A stretch of 64,000 bases of DNA, taken from contig BDSI01000030.1 of NCBI GenBank assembly GCA_003117195.1, positions 425,211-489,210 of the forward strand, read 5' to 3'. The notes below the pieces were generated by a model that saw only the letters and a list, made by a program, of their open reading frames with translations, was not told the DNA's origin and ran no database searches. Both the position numbers and the translations under genes were made by a program. The DNA is from Eudorina sp. 2006-703-Eu-15 (Eukaryota; Chlorophyta; Chlorophyceae; Chlamydomonadales; Volvocaceae). Below are positions 1 through 11,851 of this stretch, piece after piece. Position 1 is the stretch's first letter, and every line of letters starts with the position of its first letter.

Positions 1-62
1 CGCCCAGCTTCAGAAGCTCACTTGCCGTCCTCGGTGCGTCAGGGTGCGTCACATCAACCCCC

Positions 63-2937
63 TCACGCCGATGCCGCGTGGTGCACCCGCAGGCTCTGCG
101 ACGCAGTCCAGTGCCCCTTGACCGGCAGCTCTACGGGCTCCGAAACCACCAGTCCCGGCTCCAGGCACACCATGTGGCGCCACTCCGGGTCGCCCAGGTC
201 CGACATGGCCTTGCCCTTCTCCGCGGCGGGGTTCCAGAGCACCGCGTCCGGGAACCCGCGCTTGCGGATCTCGTAGGTGCGCGTGCCGCCTGGCGCACCC
301 GAGTCGATGATCTGCGGCGGCAACACAGCGAAGGAGCGAAACACAGCGCCGGAACCAGGGCGTGTGGGTGGCCTGCATGACGCTGGAAGCACCGTCTCTC
401 TCCCGTTGTCCCCACCAAGCACCATCCACGTGCGCGGTGCATCACGTATGGAGTGCTGGCGTCTCGAGTACAACACGGACTGATGGGCAACGGTCCCAGG
501 AACGAGCGGCGAACGCTGGGAAACTCGTCAAGACCTCGTCATCGACTGATCGAAGGGGTCATCTGCGTTCCTTTGGGGCCACCCTAGTCACCCTAGCCAC
601 CCTAGCCATCCCCGACCACCGCTGACCAAACGGTGCAGCCCCTCCCACGGGCTCCGCCACGGCCTAGGGGGTCACTTGCTTCCCTGAACCCTGCCAATGC
701 CGCGCGCTACGTGGCGTGTAAGGCTGCGCCGTGCCGCTTGTGCGCGCGCACCCCAGTCCCCCACCCCGTCCCTCCCTCCCGGGGCCCCCCTGCCACCTTG
801 ATGGACTCGGGCGCCTGCAGGTAGATGCGGTCCACCTCCCCGGGAAACGTGACCAGGGCCGCGTCCTCGTGCTTGGTCTGGCGCCCGTCCGTGCTGTCCA
901 GGTACTTGAGGCCCTGGACGGTCCGTCAACAAAGACACACCGGCAGTCGGTCGCAGCGCAGTTGAGCCCGGGCCCCGGGGGCACCCCAAATGAGACAGGC
1001 ACGAAGTACCACAGCTCACAAGCACGCAGAGGAACTCACACTATGGGGAAAGGTTGGTGACCAAATCTAAGGAAAGACACGTGCAGTCGAAGTGTTGCTG
1101 GTGAGGGGACAGACTGAATAACAACCACCACCATTGCCGGCCCCCGTCAAGGCATTTACAACGTACGGTAAGTAGCTCACCCCTGCCAGGCGCCCGTGTA
1201 GTTGCGCTTCGAAGAAACCATGTCTCTGGGTATTCCCCTCACGAGCCGACCCACCTGGAGTCCCTCCACCTTGACGTTGGTGATGTCACTGACGGTGAAG
1301 TAGGTGTGCAGCGCGGTGGTGAAGGGCATCGGGCAGTCCGCTGCACGGCATGGGGCGGGGCGCCAATGGCTGCTTAGACAGGCGGATGGGAGGCAACGGG
1401 GGACGTGGGGGTTGCGGCTGCGCCCTTGCGCGGCCGCCACTGTCCTGCTTATCAGGCTGGCGCGGGGAAACCCGCGCGCGGGTGTGAAGCGTGGACGTCT
1501 GGATGGCCGATGCGTCTAATGGATCTGGAGAAGGTGTTGGTTGATGTCCCCAGATTCTGCCCCACGGAGACGGCTGTAGCATGGGCCGCGCCGCGCTGAT
1601 TCAGACCTGTAACCCGGGTATAACTTATCTCTGGCCCCACCCATGCTTGCACCACGTCAGCAAGCCCGGCCGGCACAAGCCCGGCCACCCACCCTTGTTG
1701 ATGACCTCGAGGTGCTGCTCCAGGTTATCGTCGCACAGCTCGATCCGGGTGAGCAGCTCGAAGTGGTAGGGGTACTGCGGGAACTCCTTGCCGTCGTAGT
1801 GCAGAACCTGTGGGGGAGGGTCACAAGGCGGATGGCAGCAGACGACAGCGGCCGACACCAGCGGGTAAGTGTATCTACGCTTATCTTGGATGCCCCGACC
1901 GGCACACTCCGGTGATGATGTGCGTGTCCGTTCTGTACAGGCAGGGCGATTCGGGCTGTCCTGCCAATGACCCACGGGTCCACCGAGCAACGCTGACTCC
2001 TGCATGGCACATCGGGGGTTAAAGAATGAAATACTGTGCGTGCGGATGAAATACGAGTACAGAACCAGCACACCCAGCGCGCATTGATACACGGAGGGTG
2101 TGGTGTGCGGCCCCCTGTTGGGCGTCCGCTGCAACATTCATACAACCATAACTTCACATGCAAGCTGCCTTCACGGCCGGACAGGCAGGTGCTGTTGTCG
2201 TGTTGTGTGAGTGTGTCGTTGCAGGCTGAGGCACGTGAAAGGTGCTCGGCAAGCGGCAGTGGGCAGCAGGCGCGAACTGTCCGTGTGGGGAATCCGCTCC
2301 GCGGGTTCCCAACGCGCGGCCGGGTGACGCCAGCCCATAAGTGCGCCGCCTGGCTTCACGTGGGCCCCGGTGGGCGACCGGTGGCCGACCGGCGCCTCCT
2401 TGGAGGATGCAGTAGCTCCAATTGTGGCCACAATGCGCGCGCGGGTACTCTGCCGGAACTGCACCAGGGGGCTGTCCGCAAGGAGAGAACGGCCGCAGCA
2501 ACGCACCAGCGTCACCGACCACTCGCTCTTGTCCTTGACCTCCCACAGTCTGTTCCGCGCGAAGCCGTGCTGCTGGTCCAATGGACCGAAATTGGAGAAC
2601 TGTGGGAAGCAGACGGGCACTCCACCGCGAATGGCCTTCGGCGGCTGGAACACCGCGTTCTTGCTGAGGAACAGGTAGTCCTACAGGGTGGGGAAGGGGG
2701 CATCCGGTCAAACGGACAGAGAAGGGCAGCGACTGCGTCGCATAGTTTCTTGCCTGGCCAGCTTCATTCTTCCAGGTCAGGATCTGGCCGCCGTAGAGCG
2801 AGACCTCTGCGGTCTGGCCCTGCATCGAAAGGACCCGACGATGGTATCGGACGGTTCCATGACACAGCAGTTTCGCGTGATCTGAGAAAGACGCTGACCT
2901 TCTGAGTCCTTAAGGTGATCTTTTCGATGCTGCCCAT
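63..2937 (-). CDS. Glucose-6-phosphate 1-epimerase (D-hexose-6-phosphate mutarotase)
   Basis: Interconverts the alpha and beta anomers of glucose 6-phosphate; aldose-1-epimerase superfamily, YMR099C/apospory-associated-C branch. Seven exons, read right to left: 2899-2937, 2754-2819, 2507-2680, 1693-1807, 1255-1340, 797-913, 63-311. All phases agree and give 281 aa, close to the family length of about 300. Visible family blocks are GGQILTW (N-terminal strand), AIRGGVPVCFPQF, HGFARNRLW, ALHTYFTVSD and MVCLEPG. From known family structures, His143 (in LHTYF) and Glu250 (in CLEPG) should be the catalytic pair. The start MGSIEKITLRTQK gives an ordinary N terminus with no obvious targeting peptide, so a cytosolic location is likely (inference). 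Intron 2 begins with GC instead of GT (CAG|GCAAGA). The stop is at 63-65, so the 3' UTR runs off the window. Function is confident; the first small exon is less so. Confidence 0.93.
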
Positions 2938-5900
2938 TTTCGGAGACCTTGTACTTGCTGCAACGCTGTCGAAGCTCGTAAGGGCGCAAGCGTACCACAA
3001 AGAGCGCTGTCCCTAACTATGGGGACCCTATGGCGAAGTTGACAGGACTATCTGATGAAGATTTTGTGGGAATATTTTGACAGGACGGAAAAAAGCTGCA
3101 ATCGCAAGTTAAATCGCACTCCGTACTTGGCGACCATGTGCAGCTCTCCGAAAGCTACACTAAGGCGATGTACTGTTCCTGGAGTCTTATCGCAAATATT
3201 TGGAAATCGCGAGATGCCTTGCAGGAGATAACAACGACAACCACGATGGCGATTCCCCGCGTTGCCGTCGTGCGTACCCTGTCGCGGCACTCAAAACCTG
3301 ATTAATATAATACCGATACCTTATGATCCCTTACACTAGTTGGCAAGCAAAAATTTGTGATGAAGGAAAGCTCCGGAACCGTCACCAGAATGGCATTATT
3401 TGGTAGAGAGCAAGCAAGAGTGCCAGAGAATTTTCCAAGGAATGCTTCAAACCATCGGGTGGACGCTGCTGTTGTGCATCACCTGGCCCGTGCCGCTGTA
3501 CTGTCTGGGATGTTGCAATAAATCGACCGAAACTCAGAACATGACATGCGCGCTGCGCGGAAAAGAGCTTTTCGAATATGCATGCAGCCCCTTTGCCTGC
3601 ATTAACAAATTGGTTTTTTGCGCGAGCGTTACAAACAACAACCACAGGAATCGCTCCGAGAAGAAGGGCGACAGGCATTGGACAGGCACGCAAATGAGGC
3701 ATTTTACGGTGCTGGATACGGCCACACCTCAAGCGAATACATTTGTCATGGGCAACAGTCCCTGATGTGCCTTGGGACTCCTGGGGTTTTGGGGACTTCC
3801 GGGCATAGGGCCATGCATGGAAATCACGCGCCCAACACCTCAGAAGTTCAGTACGTAACGTACGTTTGGCGACCCTGGTACTGTTGCCCTTGCAAACTGT
3901 CATCGGTCGGTGTAGATGCTGAGTGACGGAATGCGAGTCCGTCAGCAGTTCGTCAATGTATATACCGATTGACAGGAGTGTTCTCGCGGCTCTGTTGCCT
4001 TGGGGCTGTTAACCACATTGGTTCTGAGACCCTGGGCATCAATTGCCGGAGGGGATGCTGCCGCGGCGGCGACCAGAACCGACATGCAGATGGTCCCTCT
4101 GGGGAGAAACCTCAGGGGGCGGGGGGGACCGGGCTGTGCATCAGGTCGCAGGACATTGGCTTGTACGGCAAGTGTACGGCGAGTCAGGCGAGGTGAGGTT
4201 AGGACATGGGCGGGTGGTCGCGCCATTTCACGCATATTGCGCATCGCCAAGGTGATGGCTGTGGAGACCTTGGCGGTATCTGGGTGTATGGCAGCTTGGC
4301 AGGAAGGGTTGAAGGGCTGCGACCTGCAAGTCAAACCCGGTGCGCACCTCACCGTCACCGGTTTCAGAACTCCTGCACCTCCCTCAAGCTCCTCACAACC
4401 GAAATTGTGTCATCAGTAAGAAACCGAAGTTCCCACATTTCCAGTTCGCCCACAACCAAGCCTCCTTATCCATACAATCAAAGGTCACATACACACTCCT
4501 CGAAGGATCAATTATGACATACAGCCATGAGGAAGCGGTTGATGAGCGGTTGGGAACATGTGCGCCTTGGGCTTCTGCCAGCGGGGTTCTCTTCGGATGG
4601 TAGCAGCCAGCTGTCATGACACACATACCGCGTGATCGGCGTATCGTGTACCTATGGGCGGTTCTAGTCCCCTCCTGCCGTACGTGCCGTGCAGCGACCG
4701 CAGTGTGTCATGACAGCACCACGGCACAGCGGCTGTCCGTCGGAGGTTGCGGAGCCGGCTGATGAACGTGATGAACGCTTTCACTTCTGGCTGCAGACCT
4801 CGTCGAATGGCACCTACCACTGGGGATGTGTGTGGGGAACCGCCGTGCAGGGGGCTCCCCGCAACCAGCTAGAAAGGCCGAGCCTGGCGGCGAAACACAC
4901 ACGCTGCATGAGGCGTGGGGACTGCAGCTGCCGGGGAAACATGTCTTGGGATATGTACGGATGAGCAGGGGGCTATTTAATACCAGTAGCCTACGAATGC
5001 AGGCACCCTTTCCATGCACAGGCCGACCACCAGCAGCCAAAAGACGTCCATATCGTGACCCGGCTGCCCATCACCCATCCCACGACATTCGCGGCGGTCA
5101 CGTGTGGGAACCCCTGGATCGTCGTGTACGGCATGCGTAGGAAACTTCCGTACAACGCATGCCCGAACCGCGCCATGGCGGCGGGCCGCATTGGGGACTT
5201 CAGTTCCTAGGCCGCCAGCTGGGAAGACAACGCTGGGACCCTGAGGCGGGCTTCGATGCGCTTGTGGGACCCTGGCGATTCTCCTTCGCGGTGGTGAGAT
5301 TTTCTTTCCGCGGTCCCTGGCGAGGATGTGCGAGGAGGCTTCGGCGGACACCGTTGACCCACATTCCTTCACATTCACGGGCGAGTGCGAGGTTTTAATT
5401 CAGGGTGGGATTCAAGCCCTATATCGCGCTAAAACTAGGTGAAAAGTATTTGATCTGTAGTTCGGTGAGATAAATGGGGCCATTTCTGATTTTCTGTTGC
5501 ACGAGGTTTTACTCCTGCTACATACCGAATACTGAAGCCTCGAGCAAGGTTCGCTTAAATCCGGCGAACAAATGAAAAGTGTTAAATATTATACAATGTC
5601 AGGAAATGGGCGCCCAGGAGGCCAGGTGAGGACTCGCATCTTTTGACGCATGAGTAACACGAAAAGCGCACGGAATAACCGCCGGAGCGCGTATCGGCGC
5701 CGCGTGCACTTGTTCAGTGATTTCCAAAGTATGCACTCTTGCTTTGCGGATGTTTGTCTTTCCACAGTTCTGGGTCAGGCGAGCTGTTACACTACCAGAC
5801 TTAACTCTCATTGGTCGCTGTGCGTGCTCACGGGAAATATACAGGTATAGATTACCATGCCAGACGATACAGACTGGACATGTTTCAATAGGTGCAAAGC

Positions 5901-6390
5901 TCGTCAAACATCGCAAAGTTTATATGACATTAGTCACCGCCCTGATTGTAAAGATGCATAAGAACAACAACAAACAAACTAGCATTTCGAATAATTCACA
6001 GCCGATATTATAGGCTGTACATTGGCGAGCTTAAACAGACAGAAAGAGAGTTTTAAAGCCATTACTGTGCATGCACCCGTATGCTCATGTCGGATGACTC
6101 AGCCCCAGGTTCTTCCAATTGAACGCCTTATCGTCCAGTTCACTGATTGCCCAGCGTATCTTGATTACATCGGTTTATTACCCTGGCTAATCTAAGTTCA
6201 TAGCGGCTGCCCGCCCGCCGCGTCAAGGTACGGCAAGGTAAAAAGTGCGACGACGCATGTGGTGCTTATAATTCCTCGACCACAGGTTCACGGCAACACA
6301 ACCGCACACCAGCTGGGGCTATCTTCTTCGCTCATTACTCTCATATTCGGGTCATATTTGCCATCTGGTTTTGGTAATAGTTGATCGGCC
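2938..6390. other. Gene-free stretch between divergent genes
   Basis: No exon series with conserved protein sequence is seen on either strand. Base composition is visibly less GC-rich than in the genes. Open frames of up to about 170 codons occur (for example near 3380-3900) but lack recognisable motifs or matching splice partners. The two flanking genes point away from this stretch, so it should hold the promoters of both. Confidence 0.6.
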
Positions 6391-7874
6391 ATGAGGTCCC
6401 TGCTGTCTTGCGCTGCCGCAGCGGTCGTTTGCCTTTTGGCCTTCGGATGCCCTAGGTCGGCGACAGCCCAAAGCAGCTACACTGAATTTTTCATTCCACT
6501 GGCCCCCTCCGCGTTGCCATGGCCGGCCAACAATCAGACGCAAATGTTCCAGGGCGCCAACCCTAACGCGGACCTCGGCCTGGTCAAAGTTTTCTTGGTA
6601 GGCGGCCGCCGCGATACCTGCCCTTGATCGTCAGAACGGGACGTAGAAAATTAGTTACATTGGAGAGGCCTTAGGGGTCGCGTGCACGTAACCTCAAAGT
6701 AGTTCGGGAAGTTACACATCTAGGCGACGCACGCTGCTTCCCGCAGCTTCCCTACGTCTGCTTCCGTCCATGTATGGCGCGTGCCGGATCGCGGACGCCG
6801 GACCGCGGATGCCGGATCGCGCGAACGTTTCAGATTTTCCGCAATTGGGTTGCTTTGCTTTGCGCCCCTCAGTATATATAGCTAGGCAAAGTTCAATGTT
6901 TCCCGCTTGCCACTCCTCCAGTGTACTCAGGCCGTTGGCAAGGGTCGACATCACCAGCTTGCTTGAGCAACACGCACCTATCTCAAGTTTTGTTGCGCAG
7001 TTCACATTACTTTTATGACTTGTCACCGATGACCCGCGGGGTCCGCTGTAACATCCTTAATGATATGTATACTCCCACACACATGTGCTCGCGCACGCAG
7101 GGTCCCTGCACCTACCGCATGATGCACTACAACATCTTTGCCGATGAGCTGCTGGTGGTCACGGGCGGCCGCCTGGTGTCGGCGCTGGTGGCGCCCAACA
7201 ACACGGTGTTTAACCACATCTTGAACGCGGGCGACAACATCGTGTACCCCAAGGGTGAGTGCTGAGTGGCGGGCGAGTTGAAGTCATCATGGGCGGGAGG
7301 GTGATAAGGGTAATAAGCTCCGCGGCCTGAGGGGTAGGGCGAAGGTACGGGCATACATACATACCCCGCGTGTGGCGGGGCCCCGCCGCGCTCCCGCCGC
7401 CAGACAAAGGTCATGAAGGTCGCGCACTTCATCGCTCACTGGCCATTTTTGCATCGAGGCGTTTGCAGCATCCCCACTCACAGCAGTGGCTTCCGTTGTG
7501 CGTGCGTGCGTCACTGCCCGGTTGGAGAAGTACGGCAGTTCCTCCTCACCCCCGTTTCTCCAGCAAGAAGTATGTATGACCTCCTAACGCTAGTCCCTGC
7601 CCGTACCCTTCCCCTTCCCCACCCTGTGTCTCCGAACCGCGATCCCCCTCCCCCAGGCTGGCTGCACTACCAGTCGAACCCGACGTGCCGCCAGTCCCAG
7701 GCGCTCATCTCCTTCAACGCCAGGAACGCCGGCACCGTCAACGTGCCGCTCGCGCTGACGGGCATCGACAGCGCGTACCTTGCGGCGGCCCTGAACGTGA
7801 CCCGCCTCCCGGACCCCATGAACATGTGGGTGGTGGACAAGCAGTGCGCGCGCAGCTGCGGCATCAAGGCCTGA
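6391..7874 (+). CDS. Secreted cupin-domain (germin-like) protein
   Basis: Three exons, 6391-6597, 7101-7254 and 7657-7874, join in phase to 192 aa. The N terminus MRSLLSCAAAAVVCLLAF followed by an Ala/Ser-rich stretch ending ATAQ is a clear secretory signal peptide. The mature part is a single germin-type cupin: motif 1 is seen as YRMMHYNIFADELLVVTGG (residues 74-92) and motif 2 as GDNIVYPKGWLHYQSN. Germins normally bind a metal through HxH, E and H. Here the positions are His78, Asn80, Glu85 and His124, so one ligand His is replaced by Asn. The next block, ALISFNARNAGTVNVPLAL, matches the SxNPGT-type germin strand. It is probably an extracellular or wall protein; oxalate oxidase activity should not be assumed. 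Intron 1 carries a copy of a dispersed repeat (7020-7062). A TGTAA lies 27 bp after the stop. Confidence 0.85.
7020..7062 (+). repeat. Dispersed repeat E, short copy in cupin intron 1
   Basis: About 40 bp containing TCACCGATGACCCGCGGGG and CCGCTGTAACATCCTTAAT. The same core recurs at 18830-18875 and 40257-40303, where it is part of a longer repeat. Confidence 0.75.
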
Positions 7875-7900
7875 ACCAAGCAACCGGCGCACCCACTGCG

Positions 7901-7905
7901 TGTAA
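7901..7905 (+). terminator. Candidate polyadenylation signal TGTAA
   Basis: TGTAA, the usual polyadenylation signal in volvocine algae, sits 27 bp after the stop codon of the cupin gene, inside GCGTGTAACAAG. The 3' UTR would be unusually short if this is the only signal. Confidence 0.45.
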
Positions 7906-8549
7906 CAAGATTCATTCATCCATTCGAGATGTGTGGTTGATCCCAACCCTGCGGCGACACTGTGAAGCATTTTGAGCACTGCGTGCTGTATTAGTTTAAC
8001 GAGTGAGGGCTTGATGGCTGATTGTCATCCGGAAACGTCCGGAAGGCGCTCTGGGGGGTCGGTTTGGCTCAACCAAGGGGTAATCCATGTTGGCGGTGAC
8101 CCTGTGTGGAGAATTCGAATTCGCGAGCCCACATGGCCGCCGGCCATTGGCAAAAGCGGTGGCGCGCCACAGTGCCTGGGTGCGGCAGACCTCCTGCCGC
8201 ATGACCCGCGGTGCGGGCAACGGGAGACCAGCCACACGATCCGTACATAAACGCGCAGAGAGGGCAGGGCCAGTGCAGCGGCCGATGGAGGGAGACGGCG
8301 AGGGGCCAACGAACATAAGGAGCAGGGCACGATCGGATAGCCGGGTTGTGAGGTTGTGGCATTCATTTCTTGATTCTTTCACAACGGCGCAGCGGGTGGA
8401 GGTGGCTGTGTGGAAGGGTAAATGGATTCGGGCGCGCGGCGCGCGGGCTGGGCTTCAAAGGCGGTGGCCACGCATTATTAAGGAGCATGTTCACGTGCTC
8501 TGTTTATTGAATCACTACGGCGGAACACGGACAAACCATCGGCGCCTAC

Positions 8550-9463
8550 CTGGATAATGTCCCAGTAGGAATTGTAAGGTTTGTCTGCTTTGCTCCTCAT
8601 GGTGGTTGCAAAGGAAAGGTAGTTGAGTCGCAACAAGGACTGGCCCCCCTGACAGGCCGCCTCAATGGGGATGAACAGCACAAACACGGATGTCTTACCC
8701 GCAACAGTAACTTCGCATGATTAAGAAACTTGGGAAAGCGCTGAGATGATGTACGGTCGATGTACGGTAGACCGTGTGTGTGTGTAGGGTTTAGGTTTTG
8801 TCCATCAATCAGGAGTCATCAAACCTTATTGTCCATCAATCAGGAGTTGGATGCAAGGGGTGCAGAGCCTGCGGTACAGTGCAGACCACGGACCTCTCTT
8901 GTCGACTGCAAATGGCGCCACCTACGGTAATGCCTTTCCAACCTTGCTTACATCGGCCCACGCAGCCCTCGTTGGTAACCGTGGCCCAGCGCTTGGGCAC
9001 GATCGCTTCAGTCCGTCGGTTGCTGGCCCCCCCTCCCTCCGGTCCCCCTCGCATCACGCGGGCCACCGTACACGGGCCCGCATCCGTCACACTGCCTCTC
9101 GCGGGTCCGCGGTTACAGCTCCGGCCTTCGGGGCCTACACGCAATCCAGGCGCGAGGCAACGCTGACCAAACGATAGCGACGGACACGCCCAGGCCATCG
9201 GCGCGTGAGGGTGTTCGAGCGCGTAATAATCGACCCTTCATCGCGATTCCCTCCAGATCACAAATCCCAGCCATCTCAACATTCGAATTGCACCACACTT
9301 CATGCACACGCATAAACATACACACACCCGCATACGCATACGCGCACACGCATCATCGGAACTCACATCGCCCCCGCGTTGAGACACACACTTGAGCAGA
9401 ACCTGGGGTCCTCCTGAGCCATTAAGTCAGCCTCCAACCGATACAGCAGCCATTGCAGCCATC
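8550..9463 (-). CDS. Possible fragment of an unidentified gene (two candidate exons)
   Basis: Two stretches read like coding exons. One, ending with donor CAG|GTAGGCG at 8550 and reaching upstream to about 8715, encodes TVAGKTSVFVLF, then EAACQGGQSLLRLNY and KPYNSYWDIIQ. The other, 9367-9463, has a plausible acceptor (CATAG) and donor (GAT|GTGAGT) and encodes WLQWLLYRLEADLMAQEDP followed by CSSVCLNAGA. I do not recognise a family and could not find the start, the stop or a phase-compatible join. The alternation of hydrophobic strands and cysteines weakly resembles the exon at 11616-11851 of the next gene. It could equally be chance open sequence. Confidence 0.22.
8801..8846 (+). repeat. Short direct repeat
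   Basis: TCCATCAATCAGGAGT occurs twice, at about 8801 and 8831, about 30 bp apart, just after a small GT run. This is a local duplication of unknown meaning. Confidence 0.7.
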
Positions 9464-9700
9464 CTATGCGGTAAGGCGCACTACTACATGACTCACGCAT
9501 CCTGCAATCCTGGAGATCATCAACATCATAATCACAACCTCTTGTCCCGTCTCTCACAACGTCATGTACGATCACAAGCTGCATGACACCCGCCGTACGT
9601 CGTACTGTGCCCCGGCGTCATCGTGAGTAAACATAAGAGGAGTGAGATACCGCTAACATCCTCAAAGGGGGGCCCCGGGGGGAAGGGCGTGCATTACGCG

Positions 9701-9816
9701 GTGCAGCCACGTCGCCCCGGTTCGCATGATGCCGCAGTGCAGCCACGTCGCCCCGGTTCGCATGATGCCGCAGTGCAGCCACGTCGCCCCGGTTCGCATG
9801 ATGCCGCGGTGCAGCC
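9701..9816 (+). repeat. 36-bp minisatellite, about 3.3 copies
   Basis: The unit GTGCAGCCACGTCGCCCCGG plus TTCGCATGATGCCGCA repeats in tandem with almost no differences. It is open in several frames on both strands, which explains long predicted ORFs here; none looks like a real gene. Confidence 0.9.
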
Positions 9817-10290
9817 ACGTCTGCACAGTGCCCGCCCCAATGGGCGCCCGTCTGGATACCGCGACAGCCACACACGCGAGTGAACCGAGAGAAGAGAAAA
9901 CGAAAGGGCAGCAACAACGAAAAGAAGCAGAAAGCGATCACACGGGTTCGGTCGAAGACGACTCGGGAACACATTACGCACCCACCCACCCTGCGCGACA
10001 AAAAATGTCGAAAGCGGAACGACAAGGAGGAGCGCGCGCGCAGATAGACGTCCAGTTGCGGGCACTTTGAAGCGCGACGCAGTGCGACGGAATGCGACGG
10101 ACACCCCTAAAGGAGCACGACAGTGCACGTACTACGCCTCGGTATGCGTCCGTACGGCGCCAACGCGCAACCGTGCCGTACCCCGCCGGTATGTACAGTC
10201 GGATCGTGGCTACTTGGGTTTCATTGTTGTTTCATTCATTCGGGCTGCCAAACACCATGACCGAGTGGGGGTCAGCGACCCCCACCGCGG

Positions 10291-10336
10291 GGTGTGTGTG
10301 TGTGTGTGTGTTTAGAATTGCAACCCGCCCGCCCGG
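10291..10336 (+). repeat. GT microsatellite with repeat-C flank
   Basis: A run of GT is followed directly by TTTAGAATTGCAACCCGCCC. The same junction (TGTGTTTAGAATTGCAACCC) occurs at 45184-45212, so the microsatellite is part of a dispersed element. Confidence 0.75.
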
Positions 10337-10532
10337 CCCCCCGGGGTGTGTATGTTCGCGCTGCACACGGCGGGCGGGGGTTCCCAAACAGTGGAGCGCA
10401 CATCTCTCCAGGTTGTGTGCGCGCCCACACGACACAGCACAGTGCGGCCACCTTCCGCGTGCAGTTCCCTAGGGTTTCGTGTTGGGAGGAAGATGACCCG
10501 CCCGTCATCCGCCAGCCAACCAGTATCGGGGT

Positions 10533-11851
10533 TTACTTCTTCTTCGATGGCGGAGGCTTGCGGGTGGGAGGCTTCGGCTTGGGGCTCGGTGGCTTGCGGG
10601 TGGGAGGCTTCGGCTTCGGGCGGGGCGACTGATGGGCGGGCGGCTGCCGCTTGGGCGTCGGCGTCGGCGGCTTCTGGGCCGGCGGCTTGGGGCTTGGGCT
10701 GGGCGGCGGCGGGCTGGGCGGCGGGCTGGGCGGCGGGCTGGGCGGCGGGCTGGGGTCCGGGCTGGGCGGCGGCGGGGTGGGCGGCGACGGCGGCGGGGGC
10801 GCAGGGACACGGCAGAACGAGCCTTGGGTGAAGAAGTCCGCGGGCGGGGGTGGCGCGTACACCAGGTCACAGCAGACGGGGTCGCTGTCCGCCGGCGACG
10901 GGAACAGCACCAGAGACCTCAAGCCGTCGGCCGCGGGGGGCGTCCGGCTGGTCATGACGTTGGGGGCGCTGCCCCACAGGGCGCCGTCCGCGCTCGTGTT
11001 GGAGTTCTCTTTGCGGAACCACACGAGGTTGAAGCGGCTGTCCCCCAGGCTGTAGTTGTCGCGATAGAGGTCGTTGGGGTTGGAGCAGTTGCCGGTGAAG
11101 CCGTAGCCGTTGATCTGCGGGGAGGGCGCAGGCAGGGACCGCGGGTCGGCGGTAGGGTTCATGCGGTGAACGAGAAGCCCAGACCCGTATCGAGGCGGGG
11201 GTTGCCCACACCGTCCTTGTCTTGCCGCACCGGCATGCAGTATCGACGGGACAATTCGGAACAGGTCTCCAACATCGGCGGGCTGGTGTCATGCAGCCAT
11301 GCATCGGGAGGAGCCACCTGCATGCATCCGCTGTGGGTGCTCCATGGCGAGTGACCGTGGCGAGTACAACACAGGCGCCCCGGACGCGCCGCACGCCTCC
11401 AAAACTGCCCCATCCTGTTGCCCGTTCCCGACACACGAGCAAATCACAATTTACGACATCCAAAAAAACACAAATTCTCACGTAACCAAAAGCCCCAACC
11501 GCCGTTCATCACTTCCTTCACGCACTTCGCGGTTGTAGCGTTGCGACTGGGAGCAAGATTTGCGATCCCGTGTGTCCCGAGCACGAGAACAGCACATAAG
11601 GCCCAGCAGACCCACCTGGCGGTACGCGTACGGCAGGCCGTTGAGCGTCACATTGACGTAGATGTCGATGCTGGTCGTGGCCCTGTCCGTACAGTTACCG
11701 TCCAGGAAGTAGAAGATGGAGGCTGAACCGCTGACGGCCAACGCGGCGCCGGCGGGTGGGAAGAGCGGCAGGGGCCCCAGGGTGGCTGTGGCGAGGTTGA
11801 CGGGCGCCCAGGAGGAGCAAGAGGCAACCTGGTGCCGGATGAAGTCCTTGC
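10533..11851 (-). CDS. Secreted hydroxyproline-rich extracellular matrix protein (3' exons)
   Basis: Two exons, 11616-11851 and 10533-11114, join in phase at donor CAG|GTGGGT. The globular part has alternating strands, paired cysteines and N-glycosylation sites: GNCTDRATTSIDIYVNVTLNG, then GFTGNCSNPNDLYRDNYS and FNLVWFRKENSNTS. It is followed by a tail of about 90 residues made of PPPPSPP and SPPP units that changes to KPPTRKPP-type basic repeats and ends PPPSKKK. Such Ser-Pro rods are typical of volvocine cell-wall glycoproteins and are expected to be hydroxylated and O-glycosylated. The globular domain is not a clear pherophorin domain, and I do not recognise it. The 5' end is incomplete: the exon at 11851 needs a preceding exon ending in phase 1. 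A likely signal-peptide exon lies at 12886. Confidence 0.7.

Noticed and set aside
3400..3903. Overlapping 121- and 173-codon frames, one with a hydrophobic stretch
   Set aside because: Both strands are open over the same span, composition is that of intergenic DNA, and no motif is recognisable.
6870..6885. TATA-like AGTATATATAGCT as promoter of the cupin gene
   Set aside because: It lies inside intron 1, 480 bp after the signal-peptide start; it could only serve an alternative transcript lacking the signal peptide.
9662..10128. Repeat-rich open frames around the 36-bp minisatellite
   Set aside because: A repeat unit divisible by three stays open in several frames on both strands; no conserved flank, start context or splice partner.
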